A DNA stretch of 53,618 nt. Source: Acidipila sp. (GTDB taxonomy: Bacteria; Acidobacteriota; Terriglobia; Acidiferrales; UBA7541). The notes below the pieces were generated by a model, which was given only the letters and a program-made list of their open reading frames with translations, was not told the DNA's origin and made no database searches. Numbering within the stretch: the first letter of the stretch is position 1; every line of letters begins with the position of its first letter. The DNA lies in NCBI GenBank assembly GCA_010365215.1, contig JAAFGT010000017.1, positions 1 to 53,618 on the forward strand, read 5' to 3'. The translations under genes and the position numbers were made by a program. This document shows positions 25,563-34,142 of this stretch, in pieces.

Positions 25563-26909
25563 CTACGGCCGGCCAATGGACTGGTACTCGAAGCCCAGTT
25601 CCCTCATCTTCGCCGGGTCGAGCAAATTGCGGCCATCGAACACCAGCGGACGCATCATCGAATCTCGCACGCGAGCCCAGTCGAGCTTCTTGAACTCTTC
25701 CCACTCGGTGACGATCAGCAGCGCATCGGCTTTGTCGGCCACCTCGTAAGGATCCGCGTAGCGCACCTGCGGAAATGTCTCGCGGGTTCTCTCCATGGCT
25801 TCCGGGTCGTAAGCGCGCAGCGAAGCGCCTTCCGCCAGCAGCTTGCGGATCAAGTCGATGGAAGGAGCAAACCGGATGTCATCGGTATTCGCCTTGAAGG
25901 TGAGCCCCAGCAGCCCCACCTGCTTGCCCTTCAGCACCCACAGCGCGCGGCGAATCTTGGCCAGGAACTGCTCGATGCGATCCTTATTGACGTTTTCCGC
26001 CTCGCGCAATAACGAGAAGTCCACCCCGGCGCGCCGCGCCAGCGCCACGAACGCCTGCAAATCCTTCGGCAGGCAAAAGCCGCCGAAACCGATGCCGGCC
26101 TTCAGGAAAAACGGCCCGATGCGCGGATCCATTCCCATGGCCCGCGTCACCTCTTCAATGTTTCCGCCGAGTCGCTCGCAGAGGTCGGCAAGAACGTTGG
26201 CATAAGAAATTTTCAATGCCAGAAAGGAATTGCAGGCGTGCTTGATCAGCTCCGAGCTGTTGATCGTGGTCACCAGGTAGTGCGGCTTCTCCCCGGCCGG
26301 GCAGCCTTGCGGGTGCACCGGGCACTTGAACTTGCGATCGAGAATGGGCGCGTAAATTTCGCGCATCTGTTTTGCGGCGGCTTCATCTTCCACGCCCACC
26401 ACGATGCGGTCGGGATGCATGAAGTCCAGCACGGCCGTGCCTTCGCGGAGAAATTCCGGATTGGAGACCACGCGAAAATGCGCTCCGCTCTTGCGCCCGT
26501 AAACTTCGAGCGCCCGCTTCAATTGCTGGCCGGTCTGCACCGGCACCGTGCTCTTCTCCACCACCAGCTTCGGGCCATGCGCCTCCGCGGCGATGATCCG
26601 CGCCACCGAGTCGATTGCCGAGAGATCCGCCTCGCCATTTTCGAGGGGCGGCGTGCCCACGCAGATGAAGATCGCCTCGCCCTCCTGAATCGCCGACGGC
26701 AGGTCCCCGGAAAATTTAATGCGCCCATCTTTGCGGCAGGCGGCGATGACTTCTTCCAGATGAAGTTCGTAAATGGGGATGTGACCCGCTTCGAGAGCGA
26801 TGATTTTCTTGGGGTCATTATCCACGCAGGTAACGTGGTGGCCCACCGCGGCCAGGCAGCCGCCCGTCACCAGACCCACATATCCGCAACCGATTACAGT
26901 AATTTTCAA
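25563..26909 (-). CDS. ugd: UDP-glucose 6-dehydrogenase
   Basis: A 448-residue NAD-dependent enzyme that oxidises UDP-glucose twice to UDP-glucuronate. The Rossmann motif IGCGYVGLVTGGCLA opens the protein. The central dimerisation helix SFLALKISYANVLADLCE and the catalytic Cys in GFGGFCLPKDL are present, as is the C-terminal UDP-binding domain (LTFKANTDDIRFAPS). The start is TTG at 26909 with GGGA 5 nt upstream; no ATG fits. It is the last gene of the minus-strand polysaccharide locus, 122 nt after the fused oxidoreductase, and supplies UDP-GlcA for uronic acid residues and for UDP-xylose synthase. Confidence 0.95.
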   Translation of the reverse strand: MKITVIGCGYVGLVTGGCLAAVGHHVTCVDNDPKKIIALEAGHIPIYELHLEEVIAACRKDGRIKFSGDLPSAIQEGEAIFICVGTPPLENGEADLSAIDSVARIIAAEAHGPKLVVEKSTVPVQTGQQLKRALEVYGRKSGAHFRVVSNPEFLREGTAVLDFMHPDRIVVGVEDEAAAKQMREIYAPILDRKFKCPVHPQGCPAGEKPHYLVTTINSSELIKHACNSFLALKISYANVLADLCERLGGNIEEVTRAMGMDPRIGPFFLKAGIGFGGFCLPKDLQAFVALARRAGVDFSLLREAENVNKDRIEQFLAKIRRALWVLKGKQVGLLGLTFKANTDDIRFAPSIDLIRKLLAEGASLRAYDPEAMERTRETFPQVRYADPYEVADKADALLIVTEWEEFKKLDWARVRDSMMRPLVFDGRNLLDPAKMRELGFEYQSIGRP

Positions 26910-27031
26910 GGGAATCCCGTCCTCACGAAATGGAATAGGACCACTTTAGCAACCTCCCATTCTCCCGCACGTCTCCGACTGGGAAAAGAGAATTCTGCCG
27001 TTTACGTGTACGGGGAGCTACAGGGCGGGAA

Positions 27032-29167
27032 TCAGGACTGCGGGGTGAGAAAGGCAGTAAGACCAGTGGAAGCGGACTCGAGGAGTTTCAATGTGGCACG
27101 CGCGGACATAAACCATGACGACGCCGGAACCGGCGCCGTGCCGGAGGTCATTCCCGCCAGCAGGGCCGCGATCATTTCCGTCTGGCCTTTGCCCTGGAAT
27201 TTCCTCGTGGAGCGGCCCGTCGCGGAGCGTAGTTCCACGCTGGCGAAATTCTCGACAATGGCCGTGCAGCCTGCACGCGACACCTGGATGATTTCTTTAG
27301 GAAGGGATGCATGCGCGGACGTCTCGTAGGTGAGTGTTGCCGTTGTACCGCCCGGAAACTCGATGATCGCATGCAGGTTTTCATCCGGCGCGATGCCTTG
27401 CATGGCCGCAAACATTTTCACCGGTGCCGCGCCGGCCATTTCAATGCACCAATCCACAAAATGGCAGGCTTCGCCAAGAATTCGGCCACCCTGCAACGGA
27501 TCGTGCAGCCAGTGGTCTGGCGGCAGAGGACCAGCCTGCACATGGTAACGAATGCTGAGCGGCGCGCCCGCGGGGGTCGCCGCAAAAAACTCCTTCAGTG
27601 CCAAAGTGGCCGGCGCGAATCGCCGATTGTGCCCCACCATCAGCGGCAGCGGATGAGCGCGCCAGACTTCCTCCAAAGCGTCGAGCTGTGATTCTTCGAG
27701 GCACAGCGGCTTTTCAACGAACACCGCCTTTCCCGCTTGCAGCGCAGCTTGCGCCAGCGAAGCATGCGAGTCGTGCCGCGAGGCGATAAAAACCAAATCG
27801 ATTTCCGGATCATTCAAGACATCCGCGGGATTCGTGGAGCATCGCGCTATGCCAAATTGCTCGGCAACTTTTCGCGCGGAGAGGCCGCGTGTGGTGACCA
27901 CGCTGAGCAGTCTCACGTCGGCGCGCGATTTCAGCAAGGGAAGCAGCGTGCCGGCTGCATAGCTGCCCGCGCCTATAAAGCCTGCTCCGATTGTCCCGGG
28001 GCGACGCAGCTCCGGCGCTCGCAGGGAAATGCTGGCAGGCGGCTTGGCCTCCAGCACCGGATATTGCAGCACCACGCCGAGCGAGGGTTCGCCTCCGGTG
28101 ACAATGTCGTACGCGCGTGTGGCATCCTCGATCGGCAGGCGGTGGGTGATGAGCGGCGTCACGCTGATCTGCTTGCGCGCCAGCAGATCGAGAAAAGCTT
28201 CGAGGTTGCGCGCCAGGGTCCAGGGCACGTAGGCGCGCGGATAATCCATACCCTGCTCTTCATATGCCGGGTCGTAGCGCCCCGGGCCGTACGACCTTGC
28301 GTAAATCACGCTCAATTCTTTGAGGTAGGCTTCGGTACGCGGAATATCAGTGCGCACATCGCCCACCACAATGATGCGCGCGCGATCGGCGGCGGCCTTC
28401 ACGGCAAGTTCCACAGGAGCTGAACTCTTAGCAGCCGCAGCAATAAAAACGCGGTGAAATCCGTGTGTAAGATTCCACGCGCCCAGAGCATCTTCAAGCG
28501 CGTCCCCCTGCGCCGCAGCCGTGCGCTCGATGCCGAGCCGGCCAGCGAGAGCCAGGCGGTCTGAGCGGGGATCAAACCCGGCCACACGACAGCCTGCGGC
28601 GCGCAGAACTTGTGCCAACAGAAGCCCCACAAGTCCCATGCCGATCACAGCCACTTCGTCGCCGAGTTGTACTTCGCCCAGGCGCATGGCGTGAATCGCG
28701 ACTCCGCCGAGCGCAGCAAACGCGGCCTCTTCGAAACTGACCTCATCCGGAATCGTGGCGATAAGATTGCGCGGTACAAAATTAATTTCCGCGTGCGTGG
28801 CGGCGTCGGTGCCCGCGCAGGCCACGCGAGCTCCCGGCCGCTGTGCGGAGTCGCGCGATTCCAGAACAATGCCCGCGCAGCTATAACCCATGGCGCGCGT
28901 GACATCGAGGCGCTGCTGGACTTTCCGCACCGTCGGCCACACGCCTTCGCGGCGCACGCTATCGAGGACTTTGCGCACCTGGTCGGGCCGTCGCAGCGCT
29001 TTACCGAGCAATGTCGAGCGTCCCAGCTCCGCCGCAGCGCGCTCCGTGCCCGGGCTGAGTACCGAGCAGACCGTGGCGACTAGTACGCCGGGCGCACGCA
29101 GCCCAGGCGGAGGCACGTCTTCAATCTCAATCGTGCCGCTGCGCAGATTTTGCACCACTTGCTTCAC
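27032..29167 (-). CDS. Fused zinc-type dehydrogenase / Gfo-Idh-MocA oxidoreductase
   Basis: A 711-residue two-domain protein. Residues about 1-355 are a medium-chain dehydrogenase (quinone reductase/alcohol dehydrogenase superfamily) with VLSPGTERA and a GMGLVGLLLAQVL nucleotide motif. The multi-Cys structural zinc lobe of classical alcohol dehydrogenases is not visible. Residues about 380-711 are a Gfo/Idh/MocA domain with GFIGAGSYAAGTLLP and the catalytic EKPL motif. Both halves would use NAD(P). The GTG start at 29167 overlaps the heparinase stop by GTGA, so the two are translationally coupled. Such fusions recur next to heparinase-type genes in exopolysaccharide loci; the sugar substrate is unknown, and oxidation or epimerisation of a uronate or keto-sugar is plausible. 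Confidence 0.88.
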   Translation of the reverse strand: MKQVVQNLRSGTIEIEDVPPPGLRAPGVLVATVCSVLSPGTERAAAELGRSTLLGKALRRPDQVRKVLDSVRREGVWPTVRKVQQRLDVTRAMGYSCAGIVLESRDSAQRPGARVACAGTDAATHAEINFVPRNLIATIPDEVSFEEAAFAALGGVAIHAMRLGEVQLGDEVAVIGMGLVGLLLAQVLRAAGCRVAGFDPRSDRLALAGRLGIERTAAAQGDALEDALGAWNLTHGFHRVFIAAAAKSSAPVELAVKAAADRARIIVVGDVRTDIPRTEAYLKELSVIYARSYGPGRYDPAYEEQGMDYPRAYVPWTLARNLEAFLDLLARKQISVTPLITHRLPIEDATRAYDIVTGGEPSLGVVLQYPVLEAKPPASISLRAPELRRPGTIGAGFIGAGSYAAGTLLPLLKSRADVRLLSVVTTRGLSARKVAEQFGIARCSTNPADVLNDPEIDLVFIASRHDSHASLAQAALQAGKAVFVEKPLCLEESQLDALEEVWRAHPLPLMVGHNRRFAPATLALKEFFAATPAGAPLSIRYHVQAGPLPPDHWLHDPLQGGRILGEACHFVDWCIEMAGAAPVKMFAAMQGIAPDENLHAIIEFPGGTTATLTYETSAHASLPKEIIQVSRAGCTAIVENFASVELRSATGRSTRKFQGKGQTEMIAALLAGMTSGTAPVPASSWFMSARATLKLLESASTGLTAFLTPQS

Positions 29168-31269
29168 GCCGATGCCTCCCGCGGCGAGTGATTCTCGCCG
29201 AGAATACTGAATTCGAAAACAGACTTAACGCTTCCACTGGCCGTACCGGAAAAACTTAGAATCTTAGCGTGGATTTTTTGTCCGAAGCGCGGCGCCACCC
29301 AGCCCTCATCTACCCGTGCAACCAGCTTTCCGGGATCAATTGAAGACCAAATCCGCAGCCTGACAGGGCCAAGTCGCCAGGCCGAATTCCATTCTAGCGT
29401 AGCGCCAGCCTGCTCATTCAAATACGGTTTCGTCGGCGCGCCTGCCGCAGGCTCATCGGCTAACTCCGGTGTGATGCCCGGCGCCAGATGAAACAGCCAT
29501 TCGAGCGGAGCTGCGGCGCGCAGTGTCACTTTGTCGAGCAGCGTCAACACTTCCCGTTTCGCGTCAAACCGCAGTTCGCGCGCGACAAGGGCCTGCGCGG
29601 CGAGGCGCTCATATCCGAAATGCTCACCGGAAAATTCGACACCATCAAGAGTCGCCTCCCAACGCAACAGACGCGAGCGCGTGTCGTCCACGATTCGGAA
29701 GAGCAAAGCCGGCCAGAAGCGATTCTGCTCCGCTCCAGCTACCACGACACCATTGTGATAGCGAGTGGAGCGAAAAAGATTTCGCGCCTGAGGATCTCCG
29801 GAATAGCTCGGAAGTCCCGGATCCACCACTACCGGGCGCCCATCGCAGCAAAACTCCACGCTCAACTGATCGCAATGCGCGTGATTCGACCATCCGTTGG
29901 CTCCCAGCGGCCCACACCGGATACTGCCTCGCAACCGCGGCGACGAGAAGAAAAAAAATCCCGCCTGAGGAAAGGCGATGTAATCCGCAGTTGCGTTGTT
30001 CGAGGTGGCGGATGGCGGAATGAAACCCAGGCGCCAGAAAACATCCGCGGTTCGTTCAGGGCCGGGCGGAGGAGAAGCATAGCCATAAAGTGCAGCGCCG
30101 ACGCGGGCCATTGGAATTACGGCGCCGTCTCTGCCGTCTTCGAACGGAAGGAAGCGGCCATCATCTGCGTCGCCCCAAACGGGAGGGCTTTTCCGTCCCG
30201 CGCAGAGAGTGGCAACAAATCCAAACATGCGTGCAAGAGATTCCGCATACGGAGCGCCACAAGCCTTTTCAATAGCTGCACGAGTTTCCGCGGCATCGCC
30301 AGGCCGGCTGCCGTCAATTCTGGCCAGCAACAGCCCGCAGGTTAGAAATATCTCTGCGATGAAACAGTGATAACCCGAGGAGCCTTCGCGGGCCACTCCG
30401 TCCTCGCCGACAAGGTTGTTCATCTCAGCCAGGAGTTCCTGGCGCGCCAGATCGAACCAAGCGCGTCCTTCGGGCGTCTCCTGGAAGAGAATTCCTAGAT
30501 GCAAGAGGCCCGCTACGCACGACAAGTAATGATTTGCGCGCGCGACAGGATTCCATTCGCTATGAACAGCCAGATGCCGGCCGTGCAGGAAAAGAGTTTC
30601 CAGAAACTCGTTTTCGAACTGCGTATCAAAGCCGCCGTAACTTCGGAAAAATCCCGCCGCCGTGATCCAGTTAACCGAGCGAATCGCAACCTCCATGGGC
30701 ATCGCCCAGTGCGCGCCCCGCGGATAGGGATTGTTGCGAATCCAGTGGCGAACCTGGTCCTGAAATGTACTGGCATAAATGTTCTCACCAGTGGCCGCAA
30801 ATGCCTGACCCAACGCGAGCGCATGATGAAAACGCCCCAGCTCCCAGGGGCGCTTGATGTCGGTGCCTGCAGGCGCCCCGGCCTGAGAATCGAGCACGCT
30901 CAGTCCGGCAGCGCGTTCGAGCGGCCAGCGGTAGCCGGTCTGCCAGTCGCGATGCCAGTCGATTTCGGAACCCATGGCAATGCGTTCTCCGAATATTTCG
31001 AACTCATTGCGGCAGGCGCGGTCAGCGATCGCGATGATTCTTTCCGCATACGGCAGTTGGCGGAGGCGATCCAGCGCGTCGATGACCGGAGGTAGAAATA
31101 GCGCAAAATTTCTTCCCGCAAATCCATTTAAAAATTCGGGGAGATTCTGGTGGAGCGAATCCTTCCAGCGCAAGCGGCCACGCCGCCAAGCTTCCCCCGC
31201 AGCAAAGCGAAGCGTGTCGAGCGGTTGCCTGCGGGCCTGTGCTAACAGGTAGGAAAGCATTTCACTCAT
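29164..31269 (-). CDS. Heparinase II/III-family protein (alginate-lyase-like), no signal peptide
   Basis: A 701-residue protein. The first half is an all-helical (alpha/alpha toroid-like) Hepar_II_III_N domain (about 60-330). The second is a beta-sandwich heparinase II/III domain (about 370-650) with SNHAHCDQLSVEF (about 440), which carries the family's conserved His and Asp, then VVDPGLPSYSGD and RYHNGVV. Known relatives are polysaccharide lyases that cleave next to uronic acids. The N-terminus MSEMLSYLLAQARRQ has no export signal, so the protein looks cytoplasmic, which is odd for a lyase. ATG 31269 is preferred over TTG 31278. It lies in a coupled pair with the fused oxidoreductase. Confidence 0.87.
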   Translation of the reverse strand: MSEMLSYLLAQARRQPLDTLRFAAGEAWRRGRLRWKDSLHQNLPEFLNGFAGRNFALFLPPVIDALDRLRQLPYAERIIAIADRACRNEFEIFGERIAMGSEIDWHRDWQTGYRWPLERAAGLSVLDSQAGAPAGTDIKRPWELGRFHHALALGQAFAATGENIYASTFQDQVRHWIRNNPYPRGAHWAMPMEVAIRSVNWITAAGFFRSYGGFDTQFENEFLETLFLHGRHLAVHSEWNPVARANHYLSCVAGLLHLGILFQETPEGRAWFDLARQELLAEMNNLVGEDGVAREGSSGYHCFIAEIFLTCGLLLARIDGSRPGDAAETRAAIEKACGAPYAESLARMFGFVATLCAGRKSPPVWGDADDGRFLPFEDGRDGAVIPMARVGAALYGYASPPPGPERTADVFWRLGFIPPSATSNNATADYIAFPQAGFFFFSSPRLRGSIRCGPLGANGWSNHAHCDQLSVEFCCDGRPVVVDPGLPSYSGDPQARNLFRSTRYHNGVVVAGAEQNRFWPALLFRIVDDTRSRLLRWEATLDGVEFSGEHFGYERLAAQALVARELRFDAKREVLTLLDKVTLRAAAPLEWLFHLAPGITPELADEPAAGAPTKPYLNEQAGATLEWNSAWRLGPVRLRIWSSIDPGKLVARVDEGWVAPRFGQKIHAKILSFSGTASGSVKSVFEFSILGENHSPREASA

Positions 31270-31347
31270 GGAGATCAAACTTCAAATGGCGCTGGTTAAG
31301 CGTGACCGGGATAATTTGCCAGCAGATCGAGTGAATCGCGGCGCGCG

Positions 31348-32865
31348 CTAGCCGGCGGCCGCCTTGCGAACGGAAGGCACTACACCCGCCTCATCATCCA
31401 GCGGCAAGGTCTCGTGGTCCGCGAAATCGGTCATGCGGTTGCAGAAGGAACCGCGGAGCAGGTCCATCAGAGCGCTCAGCCGGAATAACATGGTGCTGCG
31501 CTCGAGCGATCGATAAAGAACCAGAGTGCCGCGCCCGATTCCACGATGGACCAGGGGGATTTCCATCATCCACTGCGACGACAAGGTATTTCCGCCCTCC
31601 TGCTGCGCCGCATTCCCCCAGTTGAAATGAAGACTACGACTGCCGTGGAATTCGCAGCGGGCGCCGCCGAAATCCAGTTGTTCGAGTAGATCCGTGACAG
31701 AGCACCACAGCTCATCGGCGGTAGCGGTGGCGCCGATCAGCGCCCCCGCTTTGCGGATGGAAATCTGATTGCGCAGCACCTGAGGCTGATTGCGCAGCGC
31801 CTGCCGGATATGCGAATCGAGCTCTGCAAATTCAGGGTACTGCATCCGGCTAACCACCAGCCAGGCCAGCGTGCCGCAGAGCAGCGCGATCACCGGTGAA
31901 AACGCGCCCGTGTAATTAAACACCAGCAGCGACGAGAGAGCGAACAGGGCGGCCAGACCGTAGAGGACCAGCACAGCGGAACGCTGCGTGCCGCCGATTT
32001 TCAGCAAGCGGTGATGCAGGTGTTCCTCATCACGACGGAAGAGCGGATGTCCGGAGAGAAGCCGCCGCAATGTGGTTACCGAAACCTCGAGCAAGGGCAG
32101 GCCGAAGATCAACAGGGGCACGGCCATGGTGATCAACACAGGCCCCTTCTGCGAGCTGGCGACCGACAGCGCCGCCAAGCACAGCCCCAGCGTCAGACTT
32201 CCCGAATCGCCAAGGTAGATGCGGGCGGGGTGAAAATTGTGCGGTAGAAAACCCAACAGCGCGCCCGCAAGGCATATGGCGGAAACTGCGGTAAACGAAT
32301 TTCCCACCAGGGCGGCGAGCAGGAAGAGAGCCAAGCAGGCGAACAGGCCAACGCCGGCGGCCAGACCGTCCAGGCCGTCAATCAAGTTGAAGGCGTTGGA
32401 GATCGCCACCAGCCAAAGCAAGGTCACAGGAACAGAAAGCCAGCCCAGCACAATCGGCGTGTGCGTGAATGGATTCGAGAGAATCTCCACGCGGAAGTCG
32501 GCCATGTACAGCCAGCCTCCGGCCAGCAACTGGACCAAAAGCTTTTCCCAGGGCCGCGCACCGCGCAGATCATCGTAGAGGCCCAGCAGAAAAACTCCGG
32601 TCGCCGCTCCCAAAAGCGCGAGTCCCCGCAGGCTTTCCTGCGTGACCCGCGAAGTCACCTGATTGTGTCGCAGGAATAGAATGCCCAGCGTCAACAGGAA
32701 GGCTATAAACACGGCCACCCCACCAAGGCGAGGTGTTCCATCGGCGTCCGGTTCATCGCCGTGGCGGCCGGCCCAGCCGCGCTCGGCCGCCAGGCGAGCC
32801 AGGGACAGCGTTAAGAAGTAAGAAAATCCAGCAGAAAAGAGCAGCAGGACAAGGTAAGTTCGCAT
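31348..32865 (-). CDS. WecA/MraY-family undecaprenyl-phosphate sugar-1-phosphate transferase
   Basis: A 505-residue polytopic enzyme that starts glycan assembly by moving a sugar-1-phosphate (commonly GlcNAc-1-P) onto undecaprenyl phosphate. Family motifs are present: TPRLGGVAVF (about 43-52), the DDLRGA Asp pair (about 97), NAFNLIDGLDGLAAG (about 156) and the cytosolic loop EEHLHHRLLK (about 283). The first ten or so helices cover residues 1-340. An extra soluble C-terminal extension of about 155 residues, without a recognised domain, follows. The ATG overlaps no upstream frame but its first base is shared with the TAA of the preceding GT4 gene (TAATG), and a 78-nt gap precedes the heparinase gene. 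Confidence 0.9.
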   Translation of the reverse strand: MRTYLVLLLFSAGFSYFLTLSLARLAAERGWAGRHGDEPDADGTPRLGGVAVFIAFLLTLGILFLRHNQVTSRVTQESLRGLALLGAATGVFLLGLYDDLRGARPWEKLLVQLLAGGWLYMADFRVEILSNPFTHTPIVLGWLSVPVTLLWLVAISNAFNLIDGLDGLAAGVGLFACLALFLLAALVGNSFTAVSAICLAGALLGFLPHNFHPARIYLGDSGSLTLGLCLAALSVASSQKGPVLITMAVPLLIFGLPLLEVSVTTLRRLLSGHPLFRRDEEHLHHRLLKIGGTQRSAVLVLYGLAALFALSSLLVFNYTGAFSPVIALLCGTLAWLVVSRMQYPEFAELDSHIRQALRNQPQVLRNQISIRKAGALIGATATADELWCSVTDLLEQLDFGGARCEFHGSRSLHFNWGNAAQQEGGNTLSSQWMMEIPLVHRGIGRGTLVLYRSLERSTMLFRLSALMDLLRGSFCNRMTDFADHETLPLDDEAGVVPSVRKAAAG

Positions 32866-34142
32866 TAAGACTCCGGTACGCTATTGATCTGCTTGCGAGA
32901 CTCCACGGTATTTAGACGGGTACGCGACAACACCAGGCGCTGCAGTATTTCGGAATACTCCAAGGCGAGCCGTTCACGAAGGAATTCGTGGGAAACAAAT
33001 TCGCGTCCATTCTGCCCCAGCGCGCGGCTGCGCGCCGCGTCGCGCTGCAGTTCGCGAATAGCAGCTACAAGCTGCGAAACGTTTTCCGGCTCTATGGCGA
33101 TTCCTGCGCGCGCACGGTCCAGCAAGCGCTTCGCCTCGCCATCGACGCCGAGCAGCAAAGGCCGTCCTACGGCCATGATTTCCAGCATCTTCGAAGGAAC
33201 TACGGTGCGAAACACTTCGTTCTTCCTCAGCAAGACAGCGCACACGTCGGATTCGGCGATCCAGCGCGGTACTTCGCCGCGTGGGCGTTCACCGATAAAA
33301 TCGACGTTGTCCAGGCGATTCTGGCGGGCGTAAGACTCGAGGGCGCCCCGCCTCGCTCCTTCGCCTACGATGCGGAAACACACGGAGGAGTCGCCACGAA
33401 ACTCGGCCGCAGCATCGAGCAGTGTTTCCAGGCGATGGGCCATCCCGAGTGTCCCGATGTAGGTAACGATAAAAGGACCGGAGCCTTTAGGGGGAGCGCC
33501 GCCCGCATCGAAAAATTCACGATCCACACCGTTGGGGATCACGCTGACGCGATCGCCCGGCAGCCCCCCATTTACAATGGCCTCGCGTTGCGCGCCTGTC
33601 ACGGTGACGATGTGTGCAGCACGGGAATAAAGCCCGTGTGCCAAAGCTTCGAGGCCGCGAACCAGGGGCGAAGCTTTCTGGGACGCTCCTACCGCCACCA
33701 GCGATTCCGGCCATAGATCGCGTACTTCCATCACCAGTGGGGCGTTGAAGCGGCGCGCGAGCACGGCGCCCGCTACGGCGCAAAGCAGTTGTGGTGAAGT
33801 GGCCACGATCACGTCCGGGCACGGCAGGCGAAGCGAACCCACCACGGAAGCAGACAGGAGAAACGACCCGTAATTCAGCGAGCGCCGGATTTTCCCGCGA
33901 TTCGCGGCAGGATAAATCCACGTGCGGTGCACGGTGACCCCGTGAAAATTCTCGCGCAGAAAACCACGACGAAACGCTTGCCGGTATTCGGCAGGAATGC
34001 GTCCGGTGGGATGGTGTGGAAAGCCCGTCAAAACATGGACGTCATGACCCGCAGCGGCCCAAAGACGCGAAAGGCCCGCCACTCGCCCGGCTGGGGCGCC
34101 CATCTCCGGCGGGAAGTAGTGGGTCACGTAGAGAATCCTCAC
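32865..34142 (-). CDS. GT4 glycosyltransferase, WbuB-like
   Basis: A 425-residue GT-B glycosyltransferase. It begins VRILYVTHYFPPEMGAPAGR, the WbuB-type opening with a Gly-rich phosphate-contact loop. The C-terminal half has YIGTLGMAHRLETLLDAA and VPSKMLEIMAVGRPLL, the donor-binding segment of this group. The start is GTG 34142, which overlaps the asparagine synthase stop by GTGA and has GGAGG 7 nt upstream. The open frame extends to 34337 but that part runs inside the synthase gene and is rejected. By analogy with WbuB it may add an early sugar (N-acetylfucosamine-like) to the lipid-linked acceptor, but the sugar cannot be inferred. Confidence 0.88.
   Translation of the reverse strand: MRILYVTHYFPPEMGAPAGRVAGLSRLWAAAGHDVHVLTGFPHHPTGRIPAEYRQAFRRGFLRENFHGVTVHRTWIYPAANRGKIRRSLNYGSFLLSASVVGSLRLPCPDVIVATSPQLLCAVAGAVLARRFNAPLVMEVRDLWPESLVAVGASQKASPLVRGLEALAHGLYSRAAHIVTVTGAQREAIVNGGLPGDRVSVIPNGVDREFFDAGGAPPKGSGPFIVTYIGTLGMAHRLETLLDAAAEFRGDSSVCFRIVGEGARRGALESYARQNRLDNVDFIGERPRGEVPRWIAESDVCAVLLRKNEVFRTVVPSKMLEIMAVGRPLLLGVDGEAKRLLDRARAGIAIEPENVSQLVAAIRELQRDAARSRALGQNGREFVSHEFLRERLALEYSEILQRLVLSRTRLNTVESRKQINSVPES

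Noticed and set aside
26238-27329. A 363-residue plus-strand frame opposite ugd and the fused oxidoreductase
   Set aside because: It spans parts of two well-supported minus-strand genes and has no recognisable protein features.
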